NCBI RefSeq assembly: GCF_034676545.1
Contig: NZ_JAUCBZ010000015.1
Span: 1,147,001 to 1,211,000, forward strand
Reading direction: 5' to 3'
Length of the DNA stretch: 64,000 nt
Source: Pararhodobacter sp.
Lineage (GTDB): Bacteria > Pseudomonadota > Alphaproteobacteria > Rhodobacterales > Rhodobacteraceae
Part shown: one piece after another, positions 1 to 7,987 of the stretch
How the letters are laid out: the number at the start of each line of letters is the position of its first letter
Position numbering within the stretch: position 1 is the first letter of the stretch
The notes under the pieces: generated by a model
Database searches by the model: none
The model's input: the letters and a program-made list of their open reading frames with translations, nothing else
What the model was told of the DNA's origin: nothing
Program-made: the position numbers and the translations under genes

Positions 1-1795
1 TGTGCGTTGTGGCCAGTTCCGCAGCCAGCGCCTGGGTTTCGGGGTTTGGGTGCGCAAGACGGCCCTCATACCGATAATAGCCGTGCCCGGTTTTCTGACC
101 ATGCGCGCCTTGGTCGTACATCGCGCGGCAGAGCGCGCGATAGGCCGGATCATGGGGGCCTGATCCAGACTTCATCCACTCGATCACCGTGCGCGCGCCG
201 ACATCGACCCCGGCCATGTCCAGCATCCGGTTTGGTCCCATCGCCATGCCCCATAGGGTGGGGTCCTCGGCCACGGCGTCAATGTCTTGGGGTGTGGCGC
301 CTTCCATCTGCATCTGCTCTGATTCACGCATATAGACTTCGGCCATCCGATTGCCGATGAACCCGTAACACACGCCAGAGACAACCGCCGTCTTGCCGAT
401 CTTCTTTGCCAGACCCATCAGTGTTGCCAACACCTCGGGCGCGGTTTCGCGGCCTCGCACGATTTCCAGCAGCCGCATCACTTGTGCCGGGCTGAAGAAA
501 TGCGTGCCCAGCACGTCGCTTGCGCGGCCTGTGGCGGCGGCGATCTGGTCGACATCCAGTGTCGATGTGTTCGTGGCGATGATCGCGCCGGGTTTGCAAA
601 TCGCGCCCAACTGGCGGGCGACATCCAGCTTGATCTCCAGATCCTCGAACACCGCTTCGATCACCAGATCGACATCGGCAAGATCCTTGAGGTCGATGCT
701 GGCCGCCATACGCGCGCGCCGCGCCGCGGCATCCATTTCGGACAGGCGACCGCGTTTGACCGAGGCGGCATAGTTGGCCTCGATCAGCCCGACGCCACGA
801 TCCAGCGCCGCCTGCGTGGTATCTACCAGAATCACCTCGTAGCCAGCATTGGCAAAGCTCATGGCGATACCGCCGCCCATCGTGCCGACGCCCAGAATAC
901 CAACCCGTTTCACCGGCCGGGTGATCGTATCGGCGGGCAAGCCGGGAATGCGGGCCGCAGCCCGTTCCGCCAGAAAGATGTGGCGCAATGCCCGTGACGA
1001 GGGTGAAGCGACGAGGCGCGCAAAGGCTTCGGCTTCGACGGCGGCACCCTCGGCAAAGGGCCCACAGGCGGCGCGCAGGCATGGTTCAATCGCCGCAAGT
1101 GCGGGCAGCCAAGGCTTTGCGGCGGCGCGCGCGGCGGCATCGTCCAGCACAGCCGTCATGCGCTGCGGATCAGCGGCCTCGGCAACGGTCAGGGCGCTGG
1201 TGCGGCGCGGTTTCGCGGGCGATGTGGCCAGCTGTTTCGCCGCGATCCGTGCCGCTTGGCCGGGATCGTCGGCGAGGGCATCAAGAATACCCGCCGCCTT
1301 GGCGGCATCGGCTGTGATCGGCGCACCTGTGGCAATCATTTCCAGGGCTTTCGCCAGACCCGCAAGCCGGGGCAAACGCTGGGTGCCCAACGATCCAGGG
1401 ATCAGGCCCAAGGTGATTTCCGGCATTCCCAGCCGGGTTGCGGGATGCGCGATCCTGTGATGCGCAGCCATGGCGACCTCTAGCCCGCCGCCCAAAACCG
1501 TGCCGTGCAAGGCCACCACAACGGGCCGGTCGCTGGCCTCGATCCGGTCAAGAAGGGCATTCAACGGCGCCGCGCTGAAGCCGGGATCATCAAAGGCCGT
1601 GATGTCACCCCCGGCGATGAACGTGCGACCTGCGCAGGCAATAACCAGTGCGACGGCGTCTCGATCAGCCTCGAATGCGGCAAAACCGTCCTGCAACGCC
1701 GCAATGGTCACGGGCGAGAGGGCATTCACCGGCGGGTTGTCGATCAGCAGAATTGCCAGATCGCCGTCGCGGGTCAGGGTGACGGGTGGTGTCAT
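1..1795 (-). CDS. Bifunctional enoyl-CoA hydratase / 3-hydroxyacyl-CoA dehydrogenase (FadJ/FadB type), C-terminus outside window
   Basis: The frame is open from the ATG at 1795 to the window edge, giving 598 codons without a stop. Residues about 1-180 form a crotonase domain with GGGLEVAMA (oxyanion-hole region) and MPEITLGLIPG, which carries a catalytic-type Glu. From about residue 298 an NAD-binding fold begins with GILGVGTMGGGIAMSF, and HFFSPAQVM near residue 432 is typical of 3-hydroxyacyl-CoA dehydrogenases. Family knowledge: the two domains hydrate 2-enoyl-CoA and oxidise 3-hydroxyacyl-CoA in beta-oxidation. The gene diverges from an enoyl-CoA hydratase across 111 bp. The stop lies upstream of base 1, so this is partial at its 3' end. 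The exact fatty-acid or aromatic-acid substrate cannot be told. Confidence 0.9.
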   Translation of the reverse strand, partial: MTPPVTLTRDGDLAILLIDNPPVNALSPVTIAALQDGFAAFEADRDAVALVIACAGRTFIAGGDITAFDDPGFSAAPLNALLDRIEASDRPVVVALHGTVLGGGLEVAMAAHHRIAHPATRLGMPEITLGLIPGSLGTQRLPRLAGLAKALEMIATGAPITADAAKAAGILDALADDPGQAARIAAKQLATSPAKPRRTSALTVAEAADPQRMTAVLDDAAARAAAKPWLPALAAIEPCLRAACGPFAEGAAVEAEAFARLVASPSSRALRHIFLAERAAARIPGLPADTITRPVKRVGILGVGTMGGGIAMSFANAGYEVILVDTTQAALDRGVGLIEANYAASVKRGRLSEMDAAARRARMAASIDLKDLADVDLVIEAVFEDLEIKLDVARQLGAICKPGAIIATNTSTLDVDQIAAATGRASDVLGTHFFSPAQVMRLLEIVRGRETAPEVLATLMGLAKKIGKTAVVSGVCYGFIGNRMAEVYMRESEQMQMEGATPQDIDAVAEDPTLWGMAMGPNRMLDMAGVDVGARTVIEWMKSGSGPHDPAYRALCRAMYDQGAHGQKTGHGYYRYEGRLAHPNPETQALAAELATTH

Positions 1796-1880
1796 GCTTG
1801 GTCTCCTCGGTTGGCGGTTCGTGTGCTCATTCAGGAATCCTGCTTGCGCAGGGATCAGCCACGCCGCACTATCCTTCAGA

Positions 1881-1893
1881 ATCGTCAGACGAT
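1881..1893. promoter_or_regulatory. Candidate GntR/FCD operator (site 1)
   Basis: ATCGTCAGACGAT is an inverted repeat ending just before the AAGGAGG ribosome site of the enoyl-CoA hydratase gene. It matches the published FadR-subfamily consensus TNGTNNNACNA on both strands. A near copy (ATCGTAAGACAAT) precedes the acyl-CoA dehydrogenase, and a degenerate copy precedes the GntR gene. Binding by that regulator is inferred. Confidence 0.45.
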
Positions 1894-1906
1894 CAAGGAG
1901 GACAAT

Positions 1907-2668
1907 ATGGAAATCAAGACAGAAAGCCACGGACCGGTCGCCCTCATCCGGCTCAATCGCCCCGACACCCGGAATGCCGTGACTGTGACTATGATGGATG
2001 AGCTGGTCAGCGCAATGGCGCGGATCGAGGCGGACGATGCAATTCAGGTGGTGGTCTTGACCGGCGCGGGCAAAGTGTTCTGCGCCGGAATGGATCTGGC
2101 AGCCTTTGCCGCAGGCGAGCGTCCTGGCCTGACCGATCCGCACGGATTTGCCGGTTTCGTCAATGCCCCCCGCCGCAAACCCATCATCGCTGCTGTCAAT
2201 GGCGGCGCACACGCTGGCGGATTCGAGATCATGCTGGCCTGTGATCTGGCGATTGCCGCGGAGGGCGCGCTGTTTTCGTTGCCTGAGGTCAAACGCGGCC
2301 TTGTTGCGGCAGGCGGGGGTGCACACCGTTTGCCGCGACGCATCCCACCTGCGGTTGCGGTTGAAATGCTGTTGACGGGCGATCCGATCACATCGGACCG
2401 GGCGCTGGCGCTGGGATTGGTCAGCCAGGTTGTGCCGGCCACCGATCTGGTCTCGGCGGCCCTGACGCTGGCCAATCGGATTGCCGTAAATGCGCCGGGG
2501 GCCGTGCTGGAAACGCTGGCGTTGGCACGCCGCGCAATGGCCGTGGATGAGGCCGCGCTTTGGGCGATGAACGTCGCGATCTGGTCGCGCATCGACGGAT
2601 CTGACGATGCACTGGAGGGCGCGCGGGCCTTCAAGGAAAAGCGTTCTCCACGCTGGACGGGCAGATGA
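1907..2668 (+). CDS. Enoyl-CoA hydratase/isomerase (crotonase) family protein
   Basis: This 253-residue protein is a stand-alone crotonase of normal length. The start is fixed by AAGGAGG six bases upstream of the ATG. The motif NGGAHAGGFEIMLACD near residues 99-114 is the CoA-binding and oxyanion region, and SLPEVKRGLVAAGGG carries the usual Glu of the second catalytic position. Family knowledge: such enzymes hydrate trans-2-enoyl-CoA or isomerise it. It lies between a divergent FadJ-like gene and a downstream acyl-CoA dehydrogenase on the same strand, so a beta-oxidation-like pathway is likely. A candidate GntR operator sits in its leader. The substrate is unknown. Confidence 0.88.
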   Translation: MEIKTESHGPVALIRLNRPDTRNAVTVTMMDELVSAMARIEADDAIQVVVLTGAGKVFCAGMDLAAFAAGERPGLTDPHGFAGFVNAPRRKPIIAAVNGGAHAGGFEIMLACDLAIAAEGALFSLPEVKRGLVAAGGGAHRLPRRIPPAVAVEMLLTGDPITSDRALALGLVSQVVPATDLVSAALTLANRIAVNAPGAVLETLALARRAMAVDEAALWAMNVAIWSRIDGSDDALEGARAFKEKRSPRWTGR

Positions 2669-2721
2669 TTTGACGGGTTTGGCTTTGGCCTCAGCCGGCC
2701 GTTCGGCAAAAGTCAGTCGAA

Positions 2722-2734
2722 ATCGTAAGACAAT
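2722..2734. promoter_or_regulatory. Candidate GntR/FCD operator (site 2)
   Basis: ATCGTAAGACAAT differs from site 1 at two of 13 positions and fits TNGTNNNACNA. It lies 84 bp before the acyl-CoA dehydrogenase start, where a promoter is expected. The neighbouring regulator at 4148-4867 belongs to the subfamily that recognises this consensus. Confidence 0.42.
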
Positions 2735-2817
2735 ATTGCCTTATCAAAAAGTCTGATGTAGGTCTGATAATCAGTGCGGCTCGGTGGTGACCGCAAAGTT
2801 TCCCAACGCAGGAGAGC

Positions 2818-4089
2818 ATGATGATACCGGAAAAATCGCCCAAGACCCGCGCGCTCGAGGATCGGCTGCTTGGCTTCATGGCTGACCATATTTATCCCAA
2901 CGAGGCGCGGTTCTATCGCGAATCCGAGGATCTGGGCCCCTGGAAAGTTCAACCTGTCGTTGAGGAGCTGAAACCAAAGGCCCGCGAAGCCGGGTTGTGG
3001 AACCTGTTCCTGCCGGAATCAGACCATGGTGCGGGTTTGTCCAACCTGGAGTATGCGCCCCTGTGCGAGATCATGGGCCGGTCTCATCTGGCCCCCGAGG
3101 TGTTCAATTGCTCTGCCCCCGATACCGGCAACATGGAAGTGATCGCGCGCTACGGCACCATAGAGCACCAGGAAACCTGGCTGAAACCCCTGCTGGCCGG
3201 AGAGATCAGGTCATCCTTTGCGATGACCGAACCCGATGTTGCCTCGTCAGATGCGCGCAACATTGCGAGTTCGATCGTGCGTGACGGTGATGACTACGTC
3301 ATCAACGGGCACAAATGGTATACGACGGGGGCAACAGACCCACGGTGCAAGATTTTCATCTTCATGGGGAAAACAGATCCCACGGCTGCTACCTATCACC
3401 AGCAATCCATGATCCTTGTGCCGCGCGACACACCCGGCATCACGGTCGTCCGATCTTTGCCCGTGTTTGGCTTTTATGGCGTGCCTGATCGTGCCGCCGA
3501 GGTCATCTTTGACAATGTCAGGGTTCCGGCGTCATCCATTTTGCTGGGTGAGGGGCGCGGTTTCGAAATCGCCCAAGGCCGCCTTGGGCCTGGCCGCATC
3601 CACCACTGCATGCGCCTGATCGGACTGGCCGAACGCTCGCTGGAAAAGATGATCCTGCGCACTACCCAACGCGTGGCGTTTGGAAAGCCCTTGTCCGAAC
3701 AATCGGTGACCCGTGAACGGGTGGCCGAGGCCCGGATCATGATCGAGCAATCGAGGCTGCTGACGCTGCGCACGGCGTATCTGATGGATACGGTCGGCAA
3801 CAAAGAGGCCAAAGCCGAAATTGCCATGATCAAGGTCGCGGTGCCAACCATGGCCTGCCAGGTCATCGACTGGGCCATTCAGGCCTTTGGTGGGGGCGGC
3901 ACGTCGAATGACTTTGGGCTGGCCGCGGCCTATGCGACGGCACGCCTGCTGCGGCTTGCCGATGGGCCCGATGAAGTTCACCGCGACCAACTTGCGCGGC
4001 TTGAATACAAACACCAAGCCAGTCGCAATGATGCGGGCGGCGTGGGCGGATGGGCACCGGCGCTGACGGACCGCGCGACGGGTCACTGA
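2818..4089 (+). CDS. Acyl-CoA dehydrogenase family protein
   Basis: This 423-residue flavoprotein has the three-domain acyl-CoA dehydrogenase layout: helical N-terminus, central beta domain with [14 protein letters not shown] (residues about 137-150), and a helical C-terminal domain ending in [22 protein letters not shown]. It is slightly longer than the common 380-residue enzymes and resembles the ACAD10/11-like branch. ATG codons at 2818 and 2821 both follow AGGAGA; the first is used here. Family knowledge: it makes the 2,3-double bond of acyl-CoA and passes electrons to ETF. It lies downstream of an enoyl-CoA hydratase and convergent to a GntR/FCD regulator. Chain-length preference cannot be read from the sequence. 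Confidence 0.92.
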   Translation: MMIPEKSPKTRALEDRLLGFMADHIYPNEARFYRESEDLGPWKVQPVVEELKPKAREAGLWNLFLPESDHGAGLSNLEYAPLCEIMGRSHLAPEVFNCSAPDTGNMEVIARYGTIEHQETWLKPLLAGEIRSSFAMTEPDVASSDARNIASSIVRDGDDYVINGHKWYTTGATDPRCKIFIFMGKTDPTAATYHQQSMILVPRDTPGITVVRSLPVFGFYGVPDRAAEVIFDNVRVPASSILLGEGRGFEIAQGRLGPGRIHHCMRLIGLAERSLEKMILRTTQRVAFGKPLSEQSVTRERVAEARIMIEQSRLLTLRTAYLMDTVGNKEAKAEIAMIKVAVPTMACQVIDWAIQAFGGGGTSNDFGLAAAYATARLLRLADGPDEVHRDQLARLEYKHQASRNDAGGVGGWAPALTDRATGH

Positions 4090-4147
4090 AAACGCGTCGC
4101 GCTGCGTCCACCCTGCAGCGCGACACATCTCGCTCGGTGATCCGGTG

Positions 4148-4867
4148 TCAGTCGCGCCCGGAAAGGATGGGTGGTTCGTAGAGCTTTTCGACGAGTTCGA
4201 TCATTTTCTGCACATGCGCTCGCGCCTGTGCCTCTGCGACCGCCTCATCCCCCGCGAGGATTGCCCTACCGATCGCACGATACGATGCTTCACGATCCTC
4301 GGGGCGCATGACCAGACGATTGCGAACCAGATGCACCTGCAGATTGCTCAACATCTGCTCCAATTCAGGGTTGCGGCTGATCTCGGCCATGGTGCGGTGA
4401 AACCGGTTTCGGGCGCGCATAAATTCATACTTGTCCGAGGCATGGCAGTAGGCCAACAGTGTTTCCAGCGCTGTCTCCATCCGGGCGCGATTCCCATCAC
4501 CGTTGATATTGGCGGCGGCCAGCCGGGCCGCCAGGCCTATGATGACTTCTGTGATCAGAAGAATGTTTCGGGCCTCATCCCGGGACAGTTGCCGGATCCG
4601 CGCGCCGCGATTGTGGGTCGCCTCGACGACACCCTGCGAGGCCAGACGCTTGATCGCCTCGCGCACGGTTGACCGGCTGACGTCGTAGCGGCTGACCAGA
4701 TCGGGTTCGACCAGGCGCTGGCCTGCGACATAGCGCCCCTCATAGAGCCCGCGCAGAATGTCGCGCATGATCTTGTCGGACGATGACAGTTTCTCGTCGC
4801 CGGTATTTGTCGCCCCAGTTTGGGGAGTGTCGGCCACGCCGTGACCATTGTCAGATTTGTGTGCCAT
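4148..4867 (-). CDS. GntR family transcriptional regulator, FadR/FCD subfamily
   Basis: The protein has 239 residues. After a polar N-terminal tail of about 28 residues comes a winged helix-turn-helix containing LVEPDLVSRYDVSRSTVREAI, the hallmark of GntR proteins. An all-helical FCD domain follows (about 105-230), with the expected spaced metal or ligand residues, including the His of NRFHRTMAEIS. Family knowledge: FCD regulators sense small acids or acyl compounds. It is convergent with the acyl-CoA dehydrogenase and probably controls the local catabolic genes, since FadR-type sites occur before both of them and in degenerate form before this gene. The effector is unknown. Confidence 0.9.
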   Translation of the reverse strand: MAHKSDNGHGVADTPQTGATNTGDEKLSSSDKIMRDILRGLYEGRYVAGQRLVEPDLVSRYDVSRSTVREAIKRLASQGVVEATHNRGARIRQLSRDEARNILLITEVIIGLAARLAAANINGDGNRARMETALETLLAYCHASDKYEFMRARNRFHRTMAEISRNPELEQMLSNLQVHLVRNRLVMRPEDREASYRAIGRAILAGDEAVAEAQARAHVQKMIELVEKLYEPPILSGRD

Positions 4868-4895
4868 TATACCCTCAACCCCAGAACTCCATACG

Positions 4896-4906
4896 TTATT
4901 AGACGA
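4896..4906. promoter_or_regulatory. Degenerate GntR/FCD operator (site 3, possible autoregulation)
   Basis: TTATTAGACGA, 29 bp upstream of the GntR start, fits TNGTNNNACNA with one mismatch. It is weaker than sites 1 and 2 and is listed only because FCD regulators commonly control themselves. Confidence 0.25.
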
Positions 4907-5102
4907 ATTTGCCCTACGATCTCAATGTGAATTTCTTGATTGCCTGCAATATCAAGCCTGTCATGTTCGAATTCCAGAACTGCGTTGGGCTGTGAATCTT
5001 GAACTCGTCCCGCCCAGCGGAATCGCGTTTGGGATTTGAGCTGATCTGAGGGGGTCTTGTGGTCTTGGGCGGGACAGAGTCTGGTGGGGGGATCGCGCGG
5101 TT

Positions 5103-5650
5103 CTTTGCGGGGTGACCAGCGGCGCCGAGATGGCAGGATTCGGTCGGGCAAAAGCGCATGTTTTCAGAGACTTCCTGAAGCCCAGGCATTCCATCCCCTC
5201 ACATGACACCTTCTCCACGGTGTTCCGGATGATCGACCCGAAGGTGTTGGATGCGGCCTTCGGACGGGTTCTGGCGCAGATCGCGGTCCTGTTTCGGCAA
5301 GGTTCCGCCTGACCATCCGGTCGCGCATCATGAGGACGCCGGGCCTGGCCGCAAGGAGGACCGCCCCGGCACGGTCCTTTCCGCCAAGGGTCTGGCGGAG
5401 CACCATGAATTCCCCGGCCCGCAGGCCTTCGGCCGTATCGCGTCCCGCCGGGAAACCGAGGGCAAAGTGCAGACCGAAACCCGCTATTTCGCCCTGTCCT
5501 GGGTGCCAGTGCCCGAGGTCTTCATGGCGACCGTCCGCGCACATTGAGAGATCGAGAACGCCCTGCACTGGCAACTTGACGTTTCGCCGAGGGGCTATGA
5601 GATCATCCGGGATGGATCAGCCAACATCGTGCGACCTTACCGTAGTTAAG
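5103..5650 (+). pseudogene. Remnant of an ISAs1-family transposase
   Basis: A first fragment reads FGRAK followed shortly by IPSHDTFSTVFRMIDPK, which matches the N-terminal part of ISAs1-family transposases. A second fragment in another frame (about 5390-5640) reads ETEGKVQTETRYFALSW and then ATVRAH, a TGA stop, and EIENALHWQLDV. In intact relatives the stop position is Trp, so TGG to TGA is a plausible nonsense change. The catalytic middle between the fragments is missing. Internal deletion, frameshift and in-frame stop make this a dead element. It lies between the fatty-acid locus and the symporter and copper region. Terminal inverted repeats were not found by eye. Confidence 0.7.
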
Positions 5651-5754
5651 AAATAAGCCTGAGCAAGGCATGGACGAGATCAAGTAATGGAAAAGACCTT
5701 ACAGCGCGGGGCAGGTTAAACGCGGCACATGGTCGGCACGGGATCACATGCGTC

Positions 5755-7229
5755 CTACCAGGCACGATGATGCGTGAGTTGGTCGGCAATCTCGCTCTGG
5801 AAATCCAGCGCCTTTGCCCGTGGCTTGGTGAAAAGGCTGACAGCAATGAAAAGCACCACACTCATTCCCCCGACAGCAAAAGGCAGAACCGGGTTGAATA
5901 CGCTGACTCCCTGAAAGATCGCCAGCCATACCGCGACGACCGCGCCGCCGATGATGGCTGCCATGGCGCCTGCGGCAGTGCCGCGACGCCAAAAGAAAGC
6001 CCCGACAATAGGCGGCACAGAGACCATCAGACCCGCCGCAGACAGCGCCGCCAGCTGATCCACGATTGCGGCCTGCTTCAGCGCAAAATAGCTTGCGAAC
6101 AAAACCACCGCGACGATGACGAGGCGGCCGGACAAGATCTGTCGTGCGTCGCTATGGGCTTCCAGGCTCGGCACAACGTCGCGCGCGATCATTGCGCCGA
6201 CTGTCAGTGCGATTGAATCCAGTGTTGATATCGCTGCCGACAGAATGCCGACGATCAAGAACAGCACCACCCAAGTCGGGATGACCCCCGAGGAAGAAGC
6301 GCCGGCGTCGCCATGGATGTGTTTGCGAGATCGGGCACAAGTTGCAGCGCGGCCAGCCCCCAGATCACGGCGATGAGCGTGAAGATAAAGCCGAACCCCA
6401 GCACCCAGAGGATCATCCGGCGCATGGCTCGGAAATCCCGCAGGATGAACAACCGCTGACTGACCTGCGGGTTGGACAGGGTGAAGAAGAACCACGGTAG
6501 CGACAGCGCGACAAACGTCGGAAGGCTCCAGAGACCGGGCCCCGGAACCCTGAGCCATTCGGCATGATCCGCTTGCAGGGTGTCAAGAAATTCTGCTGGA
6601 CCACCCAACGCCGCAACTGCGAAGGCCACCGCCAGCAGGCCGGAGACGAACATCACAACGGACATCGCAGCATCCGTCCAGGCCACGGAGCGCAGACCCG
6701 CGAGCAAGGCCCAGAACATTGCAAGGGCTGCACCCGTGGCGACCGCCTGAAAGAGGCTGATTCCGCCGCCCGTCACCCCTGAAAGCAGCAGCCCGATCCC
6801 GGCCATCTGCGTGGTACAATAGGGCAGAAGAAACACAATACTGACAACGGCCATCGCACGGGCGACGCCCCGGCTGCCGTAGCGCGCGCCGATCATCTCG
6901 GCAGGCGAAATGAATCCCCAACGTTTGCCGACCAGCCAAAAGCGCGGCGCGAAGATCACCAACAGGGACAGACCCGCGAAATAGATCAGCTCGAAGCCAA
7001 GCGCGCCGATCCCGCCGCGGTAGGTGAGGCCTGTCAACACGACGAGCATGAAGGCGGAGTAGGTCGTCGCGGCATAGGACAGCCCGGCGACCATGCCGCC
7101 GATGTCACGTCCGCCGATATAGTAATCGCCCACCGTCCCCGAATTCGCGCGCGCCGCACGCACTGCGATGACAAAACCGAACGCCGCAAAAACGGAGATG
7201 ACCACCCAGATAAGGCCGGGCGCGATCAC
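5755..7229 (-). pseudogene. Sodium:solute symporter (SSS family), frame broken once
   Basis: Two overlapping frames join into about 490 residues, the normal SSS length. The N-terminal part starts at GTG 7229 and contains GDYYIGGRDIGG and GFISPAEMIGARYGS, both typical of the family, with many membrane helices. The C-terminal part carries GILSAAISTLDSIALTVGA, another family signature. The frames meet at a C5 run (6285-6289). One more base there restores LLPRGVIPTWVVLFLIVGIL, so a homopolymer miscall or a single-base deletion is the cause. The GTG overlaps the stop of a small upstream membrane gene (GTGA). The solute cannot be predicted. Confidence 0.75.
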
Positions 7230-7381
7230 GCGTCATCCCTCCAACGCGTCACGCCGATGACGATCAAGCCGATCACCACCACGCCGAAAAGCAACCAAAA
7301 CAGCGGCACGGCCATGATCCTCTCGCTGTCCGCCAGCAACCCATAGGGCACTGCGGCGCCTGCCAGCACCGTCAAGGTCAT
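7226..7381 (-). CDS. Small two-helix membrane protein, probable symporter partner
   Basis: The frame from ATG 7381 encodes 51 residues: MTLTVLAGAAVPYGLL, a short polar loop, then VPLFWLLFGVVVIGLIVIGV and a basic tail. Its TGA overlaps the GTG start of the symporter, indicating translational coupling. Small membrane proteins of this kind often precede SSS transporters. The open frame continues upstream of the ATG for more than 40 codons with plausible sequence (KIIDQIGKERQRRGRAIWG) but no ATG or GTG, so the start may be misplaced or the 5' end damaged. No family is assigned with confidence. Confidence 0.5.
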   Translation of the reverse strand: MTLTVLAGAAVPYGLLADSERIMAVPLFWLLFGVVVIGLIVIGVTRWRDDA

Positions 7382-7987
7382 GGCTGCACCCCATATGGCC
7401 CTGCCACGCCGCTGCCGTTCTTTGCCAATCTGATCGATGATTTTTCTCCCGGTGCCGAGGATCGTGAATACCCGCTGGCACGTCTTGAGACAAGCACGTT
7501 GACCCCTGGCGCCCTCAGTTTGGTGTCCTATTATGCGCCCGTCGTTCCGCGTCTGGATGGTTGGTTCCGCGCAACCGCGCCCAAGGCCGGCGGGACTGGG
7601 CCGAGGTGCAATATCGGTGATCGTGCCGGGCTGTTTGAAAAGGCGCGTCGCCCCCGGAAGTTGTCAGCGTGGATGTCTACCGGCAGCATCGGGGTGTTCA
7701 GACCGCCCACTGAATCAGCAGAGTAAAAGTGGGCCAATGGGCAGCACAGAATGTTGCCGTTTGGGGTTGGTCTGATTGCCGATTGAGCGTGCGCAAACAT
7801 CCGGGCAGCCGCGCTTATCATAGAGTTGGCGGTTGCTCGGATACTTTGGCCCTTCAGGGCTGAATACATGCGGTTTTGGTGGTGGGTTACGCCTTGTCTT
7901 GGCGGGCATTGCTCTGGCCGACGCGGTAGCTGTCGCCATCGACGGCGGCAAGCATGCGGGTTCGCTGATCTTGGCCGTGGCTGGGCT
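7382..7987. other. 606-bp stretch without a supportable gene
   Basis: No frame here has both a good ribosome site and recognisable protein sequence. On the plus strand one frame stays open through 7499-7726 and further upstream, reading FFANLIDDFSPGAEDREY and then LSLVSYYAPVVPRLDGW. This looks protein-like but has no ATG or GTG, overlaps the small membrane gene antiparallel, and matches nothing I recognise. It may be a gene remnant at the edge of the copper region. No repeat or RNA gene was seen. Confidence 0.4.

Noticed and set aside
324..1082. A 252-codon open frame within the FadJ-like gene
   Set aside because: It is an alternative frame; the true frame runs through the whole region to the window edge and carries the NAD-binding and HFFSP motifs.
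7499..7726. Plus-strand frame reading LSLVSYYAPVVPRLDGW
   Set aside because: Protein-like but without ATG, GTG or ribosome site and without recognisable family; kept only as a comment on the unassigned stretch.
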